Source: RGDT01 sp964630925 (lineage in GTDB: Bacteria > Planctomycetota > Planctomycetia > Gemmatales > Gemmataceae). Taken from it: a DNA stretch of 18,511 bases. Every line of letters begins with the position of its first letter. Position 1 is the stretch's first letter. Where the stretch lies: positions 1 through 18,511 of the forward strand of contig CAZVZK010000186.1 in NCBI GenBank assembly GCA_964630925.1. The letters are read 5' to 3'. The translations under genes were made by a program, and so were the position numbers. Shown here one piece after another: positions 7,499-14,360 of the stretch. A model generated the notes under the pieces. That model was not told the origin of the DNA. It did no database searches and was given only the letters and a program-made list of their open reading frames with translations.

Positions 7499-8729
7499 AC
7501 TCCCCCTCCTCCTCGCCGGCTGCATGCCCGCCGGCACCACCACCCCGCCGCCCGAAGCCAAACCCGCGGCGGTGACGCTCATCTCCCCAAGGGAGGCCGC
7601 CCTGTCGCGCGCCGTCGAGCAGCCCGGCACCGTGCAGGCCTTCGAGATGGCCTCCCTCTATCCGAAGATCGCCGGCCACGTCGGCGCGGTCAAGTCCGAC
7701 ATCGGCCGCGCCGTCAACCCCGGCGACGTGCTGTGCGAGCTGTCCGCGCCCGAGCTGTCCGAGGAGGCCGCCGAGAAGGCCGCCAGGGTGAAGCAGGCCG
7801 CCGCCGAGGTCACCCAGGCCCAGAAGGCCCTCGCCGTCGCACGATCACTCTCCGACGAGCTGAAGGCCGGCGTCGCCAAGGCCGAGGCCCTGTACGAACG
7901 CTGGGAGCTGGAGGACAGGCGGACCGCCGCCCTCATCGCCAAGGGCGTCGCCGACGAGCAGACACGCGACGAGGTCCGCGGCCATTTCAAGGGCGCCGCC
8001 GCCGCACGCGACGAGGCCAAGGCCCGCTTCGCCGGCGTCGCCTCCACCGTCGCCAAGGCCGAGGCCGACATCCAGGCCGCCCTGGCCCGGGCCGACGTCG
8101 CCGCCGCCGAGGCCCGCCGCCTGCAAGCGCTGATCGTCTACCTCACCATCCGCGCCCCCTTCAAGGGCGTGGTGACGCACCGCCACGTCAGCGTCGGCGA
8201 CTTCGTCCGCCCCGGCGAAACGGAGCCGCTGTTCCGCGTCGCCATGCTCGACCCCGTCCGCGTCGTCATCCAGGTCCCCGAGTCCGACGCCGCCCTCGTC
8301 CACGACGGCCTGCTCCTGACCCTGACCCTGGCCGGCAAGAAGGTGGCGGCCGAGGTCACCCGCACCTCGTGGGTGCTGGCGCCGGCGTCGCGCACGCTCC
8401 GCGTCGAGGCCGACGTGCCCAACCCCAGGGCCGAATGGCGTCCGGGGATGTACGCCCACGCCCGCCTCAAGGGCGCCCTCCCCCCCGCGTGGACGCTCCC
8501 CGCCTCCGCCGTCGCCCGCCTCGGCGACGTGGTCGCCGTCTTCCGCGTCGAGGGCGGCAAGGCCGTCCTGACGCCCGTGGAGCTGGGCCACGCCGACGGC
8601 GGCTCCGTGCAGGTGTTGCGCTGGCGGTCCCAGGAGTCGCCGCCGAAGTGGGAGCCGTTCACCGGCAAGGAGAGGGTGGCGGCCATCGCCTTCGGCCTGT
8701 TCGACGGCCAGCCGGCCGAGGTCAGATGA
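7491..8729 (+). CDS. RND efflux periplasmic adaptor (HlyD/membrane-fusion protein), lipoprotein
   Basis: This is the periplasmic adaptor that links the RND pump to the TolC-like channel. From GTG 7491 it is 412 residues and begins MRLLPLLLAGCMPAG. This is a very short lipoprotein signal with lipobox LAGC, so Cys11 should be lipidated. Family features follow: a lipoyl half-motif (IAGHVGAVKSDIGRAVNPGDVL), a long Ala/Glu/Lys-rich coiled coil, and the second half-motif (LTIRAPFKGVVTHRHVSVGDFVRPGE). Beta-barrel and membrane-proximal segments (RVVIQVPESDAALV, WTLPASAVARLGD) complete the protein. The same frame is open back to ATG 7260, which overlaps the RND gene by 8 bp. That would add 77 Arg/Pro-rich residues encoded by the repeat element and bury the lipobox, so I prefer GTG 7491. 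A different native start before element insertion is possible. Confidence 0.87.
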   Translation: MRLLPLLLAGCMPAGTTTPPPEAKPAAVTLISPREAALSRAVEQPGTVQAFEMASLYPKIAGHVGAVKSDIGRAVNPGDVLCELSAPELSEEAAEKAARVKQAAAEVTQAQKALAVARSLSDELKAGVAKAEALYERWELEDRRTAALIAKGVADEQTRDEVRGHFKGAAAARDEAKARFAGVASTVAKAEADIQAALARADVAAAEARRLQALIVYLTIRAPFKGVVTHRHVSVGDFVRPGETEPLFRVAMLDPVRVVIQVPESDAALVHDGLLLTLTLAGKKVAAEVTRTSWVLAPASRTLRVEADVPNPRAEWRPGMYAHARLKGALPPAWTLPASAVARLGDVVAVFRVEGGKAVLTPVELGHADGGSVQVLRWRSQESPPKWEPFTGKERVAAIAFGLFDGQPAEVR

Positions 8730-8735
8730 TAGAAT
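8728..8735 (+). promoter_or_regulatory. Candidate -10 box of the second DUF4058 gene
   Basis: GATAGAAT contains TAGAAT (5 of 6 matches to the -10 consensus), ending 21 bases before the ATG at 8757. Copy A of DUF4058 has GATAAT ending 20 bases before its ATG, followed by a similar G-rich SD leader. No good -35 hexamer is seen 16-18 bp upstream, so the evidence is mainly the similarity of the two leaders. Confidence 0.25.
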
Positions 8736-8756
8736 GGCGGGCGGGAGGACGCCGCC

Positions 8757-9470
8757 ATGCCGCTGCACGACTGGACGCCCATCGAAGACGGGATCTTCCA
8801 CGACTTCCACTTCGAGATGATCCGGGCCGTCAAGCGCCTCCTGAACGCGGGGCTGCTCCCATCGGAGTACTACGCCCTCGCCGAGCAGATCGCCGGCGGC
8901 CCCGGCCCCGACACCCTGGCACTCCACCGGGGGGGCGCCGCCGTCGGCAGCCCCGGCACCCGCACCTTGCCGCGCCCCGCGCCGACCACGGAGCGCGCGC
9001 GCACCCGTATCCGAGCCCGTCCAGGGCACCGCATTGTCGTGCGGCATGTCTCCGGCCACCGGCCCGTGTCCGTCGTCGAGGTCGTGTCCCGCTCGAACAA
9101 GGACACCCTGGAGCATCTGCACTCGTTCCTCGACAAGGCCGACGAATCCCTCCGTGCCGGCGTGCACCTGCTCATCATCGACCTATTCCCGCCGGGGCGG
9201 CGCGACCCCGCCGGCCTGCACGGGGCGATCTGGCACCGCCTCTTCCGCCGCCGCGTCGATCCGGTGGCGGACGGGGCACGCACGTTCGTTTCCTACGAGA
9301 GCGATTCGCGCATCCGTGCCTACGTCCGCCGGGCATCCGTCGGCGACCCCTTGCCGGAAATGCCCCTCTTCCTCAAGCCCGACGCCTGCGTCCACGTCCC
9401 ACTCGAATCCGCCTACACCGAGGCATTGGATGCCTTCCCCGAGGCCCAGCGCGAACGCCTCCTCGCATGA
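8757..9470 (+). CDS. DUF4058 family protein (copy B)
   Basis: This 237-residue paralogue of the 3209-3964 protein begins MPLHDWTPIEDGIF. It keeps VEVVSRSNK (107-115, where copy A has IEVLSPSNK), HLLIIDLFPPGRRDP (137-151) and FVSYESDSRIRAYV (177-190). SD GGGAGGAC precedes the ATG. The gene starts 27 bp after the fusion-protein stop and is followed 27 bp later by a DUF3293 gene, so co-transcription is likely. Copy A and copy B align well in their C-terminal two thirds and diverge in a low-complexity linker around residues 58-92, which here is Arg/Thr/Pro-rich. The function is unknown. It has no signal peptide or transmembrane segment. Confidence 0.87.
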   Translation: MPLHDWTPIEDGIFHDFHFEMIRAVKRLLNAGLLPSEYYALAEQIAGGPGPDTLALHRGGAAVGSPGTRTLPRPAPTTERARTRIRARPGHRIVVRHVSGHRPVSVVEVVSRSNKDTLEHLHSFLDKADESLRAGVHLLIIDLFPPGRRDPAGLHGAIWHRLFRRRVDPVADGARTFVSYESDSRIRAYVRRASVGDPLPEMPLFLKPDACVHVPLESAYTEALDAFPEAQRERLLA

Positions 9471-9497
9471 CCGTCGCGGCAGGCCGGAGGTGAGGCG

Positions 9498-9911
9498 ATG
9501 ACCCCACAGCATCCTTTGGAATCCGCCTACGCCCGCGCCGTCTACCGCGTGGACGCACCCGCCGGCCCGTTCACCATCCGCGTCGGCCAACCCTCGCCTG
9601 GCGCCGAAGCCCTCCTCACCGCCCACGGCCGCGCCTGCTGGGCCTACCTCACCGCATGCAACCCCGGCTCCGAACGCCTCCCGCCCGAGGTCAACGCCGA
9701 ACGCACCGCCCGCCTGCGCGAGCGTCTGCGCGGCTTCCACGTCCTCGAAGGCGAGGGCGGCTCGCCCGAAGGCGACTGGCCGCCCGAACACAGCTTCCTC
9801 GTCCTCGGGTTGGACGAGGCGCAGGCGTCCGAGATCGCACGGGACTTCGGCCAGGCCGCCTACGTCGCCGGCACGTTGGGCGCGGCTGCGCGACTCGTCT
9901 GGACGGTGTGA
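9498..9911 (+). CDS. DUF3293 domain protein
   Basis: This small 137-residue protein matches the DUF3293 pattern: YLTACNPGSE (50-60), an Asn-x-x-Arg region (VNAERTARL), DWPPEHSFLVLGL (93-105) and FGQAAYV (117-123). Members are short, soluble bacterial proteins of unknown function, and length here is typical. SD GGAGGTGAG precedes the ATG at a good distance. It is the last gene of the plus-strand efflux/DUF4058 block and is followed by the large inverted repeat at 9923-10028. Nothing ties it functionally to the efflux pump apart from position. Confidence 0.8.
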   Translation: MTPQHPLESAYARAVYRVDAPAGPFTIRVGQPSPGAEALLTAHGRACWAYLTACNPGSERLPPEVNAERTARLRERLRGFHVLEGEGGSPEGDWPPEHSFLVLGLDEAQASEIARDFGQAAYVAGTLGAAARLVWTV

Positions 9912-9922
9912 CGTGCGGCGGT

Positions 9923-10028
9923 CTTGTAGGTCGTGGTTGAGCGAGGCGCCAGCCGAGCGAAGCCCGACGACTCGCCACGCCCTCCCGTCGGGCTTCGGCC
10001 CTGGCAAGCCTCGGCCACGACCTGCAAG
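9923..10028. repeat. Large inverted repeat between converging genes (possible bidirectional terminator)
   Basis: Outer arms CTTGTAGGTCGTGG (9923-9936) and CCACGACCTGCAAG (10015-10028) are complementary except at one base. Inner arms CGAAGCCCGACG (9958-9969) and CGTCGGGCTTCG (9986-9997) pair perfectly around a 16-base loop. The segments between them also pair partly (GAGGC / GCCTCGG). The element fills the gap between the DUF3293 stop (9911) and the converging thioredoxin-fold gene stop (10033). Transcripts from either side would fold into a long hairpin. No T-tract follows, so it is not a classical intrinsic terminator. Its length and composition suggest an interspersed palindromic repeat. 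Confidence 0.75.
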
Positions 10029-10032
10029 ACGC

Positions 10033-11043
10033 TCACTTCCTGGCCGCGTCGAGCAGCCCCGCCGCCGCCTTCTCCAGCTCGCCCGCCCCCGGGTTGCCCG
10101 GCCAGCGGTGCCGGATCACCCCCGCGTGGTCCATCAGGAACAGCGCCGGCCACCCGCGCACATTCCACGCCGCCGCAACCGCCGCGCCCCCCTTGAACGA
10201 CCGCCACGACGGCCCCGTCTTCGGCAGGATCTCCAGCTCGTCGTCCATCACCCCCACCACCTCCAGCCGCCCGCCGAGCTTCTTCCGCAGCGCCTCGACA
10301 CGCGGCAACAGCTCCTGGTTCGACACCCCCGGCGACCAGAACACCAGCAGCGTCACCTTGCCCCGCGTCGCGCTCAGCCGCATCGCCTTGCCCGCCGTGT
10401 CGCGCCCGTCGATCTCCGGCACCTTCATCCCCACCGCCAGCCGGCTCAGGTCGAACAGCATCGGGCCGGCCACCTCGCCCAGCGTCAGGCCCTCCTCGTC
10501 GTCGCCGGTGCGGGGCAGGCGGAGCCGGGCGTACCTCCCCACCACCGCCCCCAGCACCTTCACCGCCTCCTTCGCCCGGCCGGGACGCGCGGCCAGAAGC
10601 TGGGCGAGGGCCAGACCGGCCTGGCCGCGGACCTCGGGGTGCGGGCTCTTCACGTGGGCGTCCCGCAGGAGCGCCTCGGTCTTCTCGCCGCCGGCCCCGA
10701 CGACCTCGACGAGGAACAGACACAGCCGCCCCAGCCGCGCCGAGCCGAGGTGGTGCCTGGCGATCAGGTCGAGGGCGAGGCCGGCGTGGGGGGTGAAGTC
10801 GAGGACGAGCTGCTCCAGCGCGGGGTAGGTGCCCGGGTCGTCGGGGTACTTCTTCGCCAGCGCCAGGTGCCGCTCCGTGGTGCGGTCCTCCAGCTCCCCG
10901 AGGGCCTTCTGCGTCTCCTCCAGGATGCGCAGCAGCTCGGCCTCGCGCTTCAGGTGCTCGCCGCGGATGCGGGCGTACTCCACGCCCGCCGGGCTTGGCG
11001 GCGGCGGGGCGGCCCCACAGAGGATGAGCAGGACGGCGAACAT
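10033..11043 (-). CDS. Thioredoxin-fold (redoxin/TlpA-like) protein lacking CxxC
   Basis: This 336-residue protein starts with a very short hydrophobic segment (MFAVLLILCGAAPPPPSPAG) that may act as a signal peptide. A helical region (~20-195) with heptad-like Glu/Leu/Arg stretches follows, then a redoxin/AhpC-TSA-like domain from ~205. The domain contains VGMKVPEIDGRDTAGKAMRLS, GKVTLLVFWSPGVSNQELLPRVEALRK and NVRGWPALFLMDHAGVI. The FW motif is present and Pro299 fits the cis-Pro. The positions of the active-site cysteines are Val240 and Gln243 (V-S-N-Q), so it cannot do classical disulfide exchange; a structural or binding role is likelier. SD GGAG precedes the ATG, which lies 3 bp after the stop of the GNAT gene, so the two are translationally close. 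It ends at the large inverted repeat. Confidence 0.82.
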   Translation of the reverse strand: MFAVLLILCGAAPPPPSPAGVEYARIRGEHLKREAELLRILEETQKALGELEDRTTERHLALAKKYPDDPGTYPALEQLVLDFTPHAGLALDLIARHHLGSARLGRLCLFLVEVVGAGGEKTEALLRDAHVKSPHPEVRGQAGLALAQLLAARPGRAKEAVKVLGAVVGRYARLRLPRTGDDEEGLTLGEVAGPMLFDLSRLAVGMKVPEIDGRDTAGKAMRLSATRGKVTLLVFWSPGVSNQELLPRVEALRKKLGGRLEVVGVMDDELEILPKTGPSWRSFKGGAAVAAAWNVRGWPALFLMDHAGVIRHRWPGNPGAGELEKAAAGLLDAARK

Positions 11044-11046
11044 GGG

Positions 11047-11553
11047 TCACTCCGACAGGGCCGCGAACTCCTCCGCGTATCGTACGAACACCGGGCCGGG
11101 CGGGGCCGCCCCCGGCACCAGCTCCAATACCATGAAGGCGTCGTGCCCGCCATACTCGCCCGTCCACCCGCGCCGCGACGCCGGCTCGAACCCGAAGCGC
11201 GGGTAATACTCCGGATGCCCCAGCAGGACGACGAAGCCGAAGCCCGCCGCCGCGCACGCCGCCAGCCCCTCGCGCACCAGACGCCCGCCGACGCCTTGAC
11301 GCTGCCGTGGCGGCACCACCGCCAGCGGCGCCAGCCCCACGCCGCTGTGGGCGACGCCGTCGACACGCAAAGGGCTGAACGCGACGTGCCCGATGATCTC
11401 GCCGTCGTCCTCCGCGACGAGGGCGGCCGGCAGCTTGCCCGCGCCGCGCAACGTCTCGACGAGCCGGGCCTCGCCGGGGCCGGGGAACGCCGCCTCCAGC
11501 ACGCGGCGGATGGCGGCCTCATCACCGGGCCGCTCGGGTCGTACGACGATCAT
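11047..11553 (-). CDS. GNAT family N-acetyltransferase (YhbS-like)
   Basis: This 168-residue acetyl-CoA-dependent acyltransferase shows the GNAT pattern. It has an N-terminal MIVVRPERPGDEAAIRRVLEAAF, then GEIIGHVAFSPL, the acetyl-CoA-binding motif A (LAVVPPRQRQGVGGRLV, with RQRQGVGG at 83-90), and GFGFVVLLGHPEYYPRFGFEPA. The G-HPEYYPRFGF segment is typical of the YhbS-like subgroup. The acceptor substrate is unknown. I chose ATG 11553 because it begins the conserved fold and has AGGA upstream; the frame extends open to 11607 but with no family sequence. It is the first gene of a two-gene minus-strand unit with the thioredoxin-fold gene and is divergent from the glycosyltransferase gene. Confidence 0.88.
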   Translation of the reverse strand: MIVVRPERPGDEAAIRRVLEAAFPGPGEARLVETLRGAGKLPAALVAEDDGEIIGHVAFSPLRVDGVAHSGVGLAPLAVVPPRQRQGVGGRLVREGLAACAAAGFGFVVLLGHPEYYPRFGFEPASRRGWTGEYGGHDAFMVLELVPGAAPPGPVFVRYAEEFAALSE

Positions 11554-11597
11554 GCGGGTTGTCCTATGGGCGGGCCGCCGTGGCGGCATTGTCTTCC

Positions 11598-11677
11598 CGT
11601 AGAGCACGCTTCCAGCGTGCTTCGCCGCTGGTCACGCCTACCCGCCGGCCAGGAGCACGCAGGATGCGTGCTCTACG
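11598..11677. repeat. Double-hairpin palindromic repeat (GTAGAGCACGC type)
   Basis: CGTAGAGCACGC (11598-11609) and GCGTGCTCTACG (11666-11677) are perfect 12-bp terminal inverted repeats. Each end also folds on itself: AGCACGCT-TCC-AGCGTGCT on the left and GAGCACGC-AGGAT-GCGTGCTC on the right. The element lies in the 179-bp divergent region between the GNAT gene (start 11553) and the glycosyltransferase gene (start 11733). It has no coding capacity of its own, although a frame of the glycosyltransferase runs through it. It looks like a small mobile palindromic repeat and could affect divergent transcription. Confidence 0.75.
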
Positions 11678-11732
11678 ACAAGCCCGCGTGTCGGCCTTGC
11701 CCCGACGGGTCGCCCTCGCTATCAGCCGTGCC

Positions 11733-13064
11733 ATGTGGACGCGCCTCCTGCCCCTGGCCGCCTTCTGCTCCGTGCTGCTCGTCGGCGGCATCGCCGCCCC
11801 GCTCTATCGCAACGAGGGGCTCCGCGCCCTCCTCGCCTCCGAGGCGATGGCCTCGGGCGACTGGCTCGTCCCGCGCCTCTACGGCGAGCCGCACCTCACC
11901 AAGCCGCCGGGCATGGGCGTCGCCATCGCCGTCTGCTCCTGGCCGTCCGGCGCCGTCTCCGAGGTCACCGCCCGCCTCCCCTCCGTCCTCGCCGGCCTGG
12001 CCCTCATCCTGATGGTCGGCGGGGTCTTCGCCCATCGGTTCGGCAGGCACGCCGGACTGGCCGCCGCCGCCCTCACGCCCTGCTCGCTGCTGTGGCTGGA
12101 CCGCGTGCCGTCGGCGGAGATCGACCTAGTGCAGGCCGCCTGGGTCGCCGGCTCGCTGTTCTGCCTGCTGCACGCCGCGGAAGGGCAGGGGGGATGGCCC
12201 TGGTGGCTCGGCGCGATGCTGTGCGTCGCCGGCGGCTTCTTCACAAAATGGACCGCCCCCGCCTTCTTCTACCTGACGGCCGTGCCGTGGCTGTGGCACC
12301 GGCGGCGTCTCTCGCTGCTGGGGTCCGCCCCGCACCTCGCCGGCGTCGGCCTGCTCGTCGCCCTCGCCGGCGGCTGGCTGCTCCTGGCCGCGTCGATGGC
12401 TGGTTGGGGCCACTTCACCGAGACGCTGGGCCGCGAGGCCCTGATGCGTCTGTCCCCCGGACACCACCCGCGCCCCTACCCGTGGGCCGAACTGGCGACG
12501 TTCCCGCTCTCGTTCCTGATCGGCTGCCTGCCGCTCGCCCTGTTCCTGCCCCTGGCGTGGCGGCCCGCCCCTGAGGATGACCGCCAGAGCGCCCTGGTGA
12601 CGCTGGCGTGGTGCTGGCTGGTGCCGAGCCTGATCTTCTGGACGCTGGCCCCCGGCCACCGCCCGCGTCACATCCTGCCCGCCCAGCCCGCCGTCGCCGT
12701 GCTGGCCGCCTACGGCTGGGTGATGTGGGGCCATCGTTACAAGGGCGTGGCGCTGGCGGCGCTGCTGGCCCTGTGGCTGGGCGTGAAGGTGGGCCACGTC
12801 GGCTGGGCGATGCCGGCTCGCAAGTGCGACCCGTCGGCGGGCCGCGAGCTGGCGCGGCTGGTGCCGCCGGGCGAGGTGCTGGGCCTGCTGAACATCAAGG
12901 ACGAGAACCTGCTGTTCTCCTACGGCCGCCCGGCGCGGCGGGTTAGCGAGGCGCGCGGCTGGTGCCTGATCCAGGGCGACGGCGCGGGTCATGTGGTGGC
13001 CGCGCGTCTGCGTGACTCGCAGGGTGCGGAGCTGACACTGATCGACGGGAGGGATCGTCCATGA
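11733..13064 (+). CDS. ArnT/PMT-like membrane glycosyltransferase (GT-C fold)
   Basis: This 443-residue multi-pass membrane protein probably transfers sugars from a lipid-linked donor at the outer face of the inner membrane. After TM1 it has APLYRNEGLRALLASEAMASGDWLVPRLYGEPHLTKPPG (23-60), matching the first periplasmic loop of ArnT-like enzymes (usual DEARYA...GDWLVP...GEPYxxKPPL). The usual acidic pair is Asn-Glu here. About ten hydrophobic segments follow, with HRPRHILPAQPAVAVLAAYGW resembling the family's RYxLPxxP region. It is shorter than ArnT and has a reduced C-terminal domain. ATG 11733 (MWTRLLPLAAF) starts at TM1; the frame is open to 11559 across the palindromic repeat, so I rejected the longer start. 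No clear SD is seen. TGA overlaps the next ATG (ATGA). CTG leucines dominate its second half, unlike the CTC-rich efflux genes. Confidence 0.85.
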   Translation: MWTRLLPLAAFCSVLLVGGIAAPLYRNEGLRALLASEAMASGDWLVPRLYGEPHLTKPPGMGVAIAVCSWPSGAVSEVTARLPSVLAGLALILMVGGVFAHRFGRHAGLAAAALTPCSLLWLDRVPSAEIDLVQAAWVAGSLFCLLHAAEGQGGWPWWLGAMLCVAGGFFTKWTAPAFFYLTAVPWLWHRRRLSLLGSAPHLAGVGLLVALAGGWLLLAASMAGWGHFTETLGREALMRLSPGHHPRPYPWAELATFPLSFLIGCLPLALFLPLAWRPAPEDDRQSALVTLAWCWLVPSLIFWTLAPGHRPRHILPAQPAVAVLAAYGWVMWGHRYKGVALAALLALWLGVKVGHVGWAMPARKCDPSAGRELARLVPPGEVLGLLNIKDENLLFSYGRPARRVSEARGWCLIQGDGAGHVVAARLRDSQGAELTLIDGRDRP

Positions 13065-14320
13065 TCGCGCTGGTGGCCGCATTGACGCTGTCGGCGGGGC
13101 CTCACGCCGAGACCGTGATGACGCAGGTACAGAGGCGGGCCTCTGCCGAGTTGGCCGACGCCCTCGAACGCGCCACCCTCGCACGCATGCACGGCGGCCC
13201 TCCCGCAGAGGCCGAGGCCCTCGAGCGGTCCTTGCCCGGCCTCCGCCAGGACTTCCGGGCGACACGCCAGCACCTGGCCATACTCATCCGCCTCGGCGAA
13301 TGTCTGGCCAGGACAGAGGCATTCGCACGCGCCGGCAGCGTCTGGGATGAGGCCCATGAGATCGTCGAGGGGCTCGCCCTGGTGGACGCCGACCTGCACG
13401 CGCGGGCCTCGCTCGGGCGTTCCACATGGAGAGCCCTGGCACGGCTCACCCCGGCTCAGAGACGCCGATGGGCGGAATCCCAGCACCGGCTCGATGAGGC
13501 AATCGTCCTCATGGAGTCCTCCCCGGAACGCTCGCATGAGATGTGTGTCTCGCTCGTCAAGGAGTGCGAGAGTACGCTCGGGGACGCTCACCCGGTGTAC
13601 GGCCTCCTCCTGGTCGCGCTCAGCCAACACGAGCGGAGACGTGGCCGCCCCGACGAGGCCATGCTCCTCGCATGTCGCGGCGAGCGGATCCTCGGCGCCA
13701 CGCTGCACCGGGGGTCAGAGCTGTACGCCAAGGCGGTCCTGGCGCTGGCCGCCGCCCAGCTCGAAGCCGGGCGGTCGGGCCTCGCCCTGGACACGGTCCG
13801 ACGCTGGGCCGAGTGGCACGAGCGTCGCTCCGGACGCATCACCGCCGCCGTCGATCAGCTCGGCAAGTTGGGAGTGGTCGTCGCCAGGAGGAGCCCCTCG
13901 GCGGGCCTGGAGATCCTCCGCCTCGCGTTGAAGGCCATCGAGGCCGCCCCGGTGCGTGACGACCATGCGTATCTTCACGCCCTCGCCAACCTCGGCATCC
14001 TCAGCGCGAATGAGGGCCGCTTGCTGGTGGCCTGCATGTACCTGGAAAAGGCCGTCCCCGTCTCCCGTACCTGTGCCACCCTGAAGGACCGTGCGGAGCT
14101 GATCGGCCAGCTCGGCTGCGTCTCCCTGCGGCTGGGCCGGAATCGCCATGCGGCCGGCTTGCTCCGTGAGGCCCTCGATCTCCTGAAGCGCGAGGGCGGG
14201 CCGCGGAAGAGCCGCGAGCTCTTCACCCAGGCGCTCGGCAACGCATACGCCGCCGTCGGGGACTGGGAGAACGCGGCGGCCTGTGGCCGGGACCTGGCCG
14301 CCCTCAAGAAAGCGCCTTGA
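13061..14320 (+). CDS. TPR-repeat protein (paralogue 1)
   Basis: This 419-residue alpha-helical protein has a short hydrophobic start (MIALVAALTLSAGPHA) that may be a signal peptide. TPR-like helix pairs follow; examples are DRAELIGQLGCVSLRLGRNRHAAGLLREALDL and SRELFTQALGNAYAAVGDWENAAACGRDLA near the C-terminus. Its repeats are more degenerate than those of the next gene. The two are paralogous: the N-termini (SAGPHAETVMTQVQRRASAEL / HAAPHADSLLSPAQRAALERH) and the middle segments (LGDAHPVYGLLLVALSQ / VGAGHPDTLEAMNRLAV) align. It starts in an ATGA overlap with the glycosyltransferase gene, with SD GGGAGGG upstream, so translational coupling is likely. It may be a scaffold for protein contacts; partner unknown. 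Confidence 0.75.
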   Translation: MIALVAALTLSAGPHAETVMTQVQRRASAELADALERATLARMHGGPPAEAEALERSLPGLRQDFRATRQHLAILIRLGECLARTEAFARAGSVWDEAHEIVEGLALVDADLHARASLGRSTWRALARLTPAQRRRWAESQHRLDEAIVLMESSPERSHEMCVSLVKECESTLGDAHPVYGLLLVALSQHERRRGRPDEAMLLACRGERILGATLHRGSELYAKAVLALAAAQLEAGRSGLALDTVRRWAEWHERRSGRITAAVDQLGKLGVVVARRSPSAGLEILRLALKAIEAAPVRDDHAYLHALANLGILSANEGRLLVACMYLEKAVPVSRTCATLKDRAELIGQLGCVSLRLGRNRHAAGLLREALDLLKREGGPRKSRELFTQALGNAYAAVGDWENAAACGRDLAALKKAP

Positions 14321-14360
14321 GCAGCCCCACGCCCAACGGCCTTCAACGGCAGGAGTCCAC

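Noticed and set aside
7845..9167. 440-codon antisense frame over the fusion-protein and DUF4058 genes
   Set aside because: Spans two real genes on the opposite strand and has shadow-type composition.
9860..11257. 465-codon minus-strand frame over the thioredoxin-fold gene
   Set aside because: Runs through the intergenic inverted repeat and two genes in a shifted frame; Arg/Gly/Ala-rich with no domain.
11559..11732. 58-residue N-terminal extension of the glycosyltransferase
   Set aside because: Encoded by the palindromic repeat, Arg-rich, and places a charged segment before TM1; MWTRLLPLAAF at 11733 is a natural membrane-protein start.
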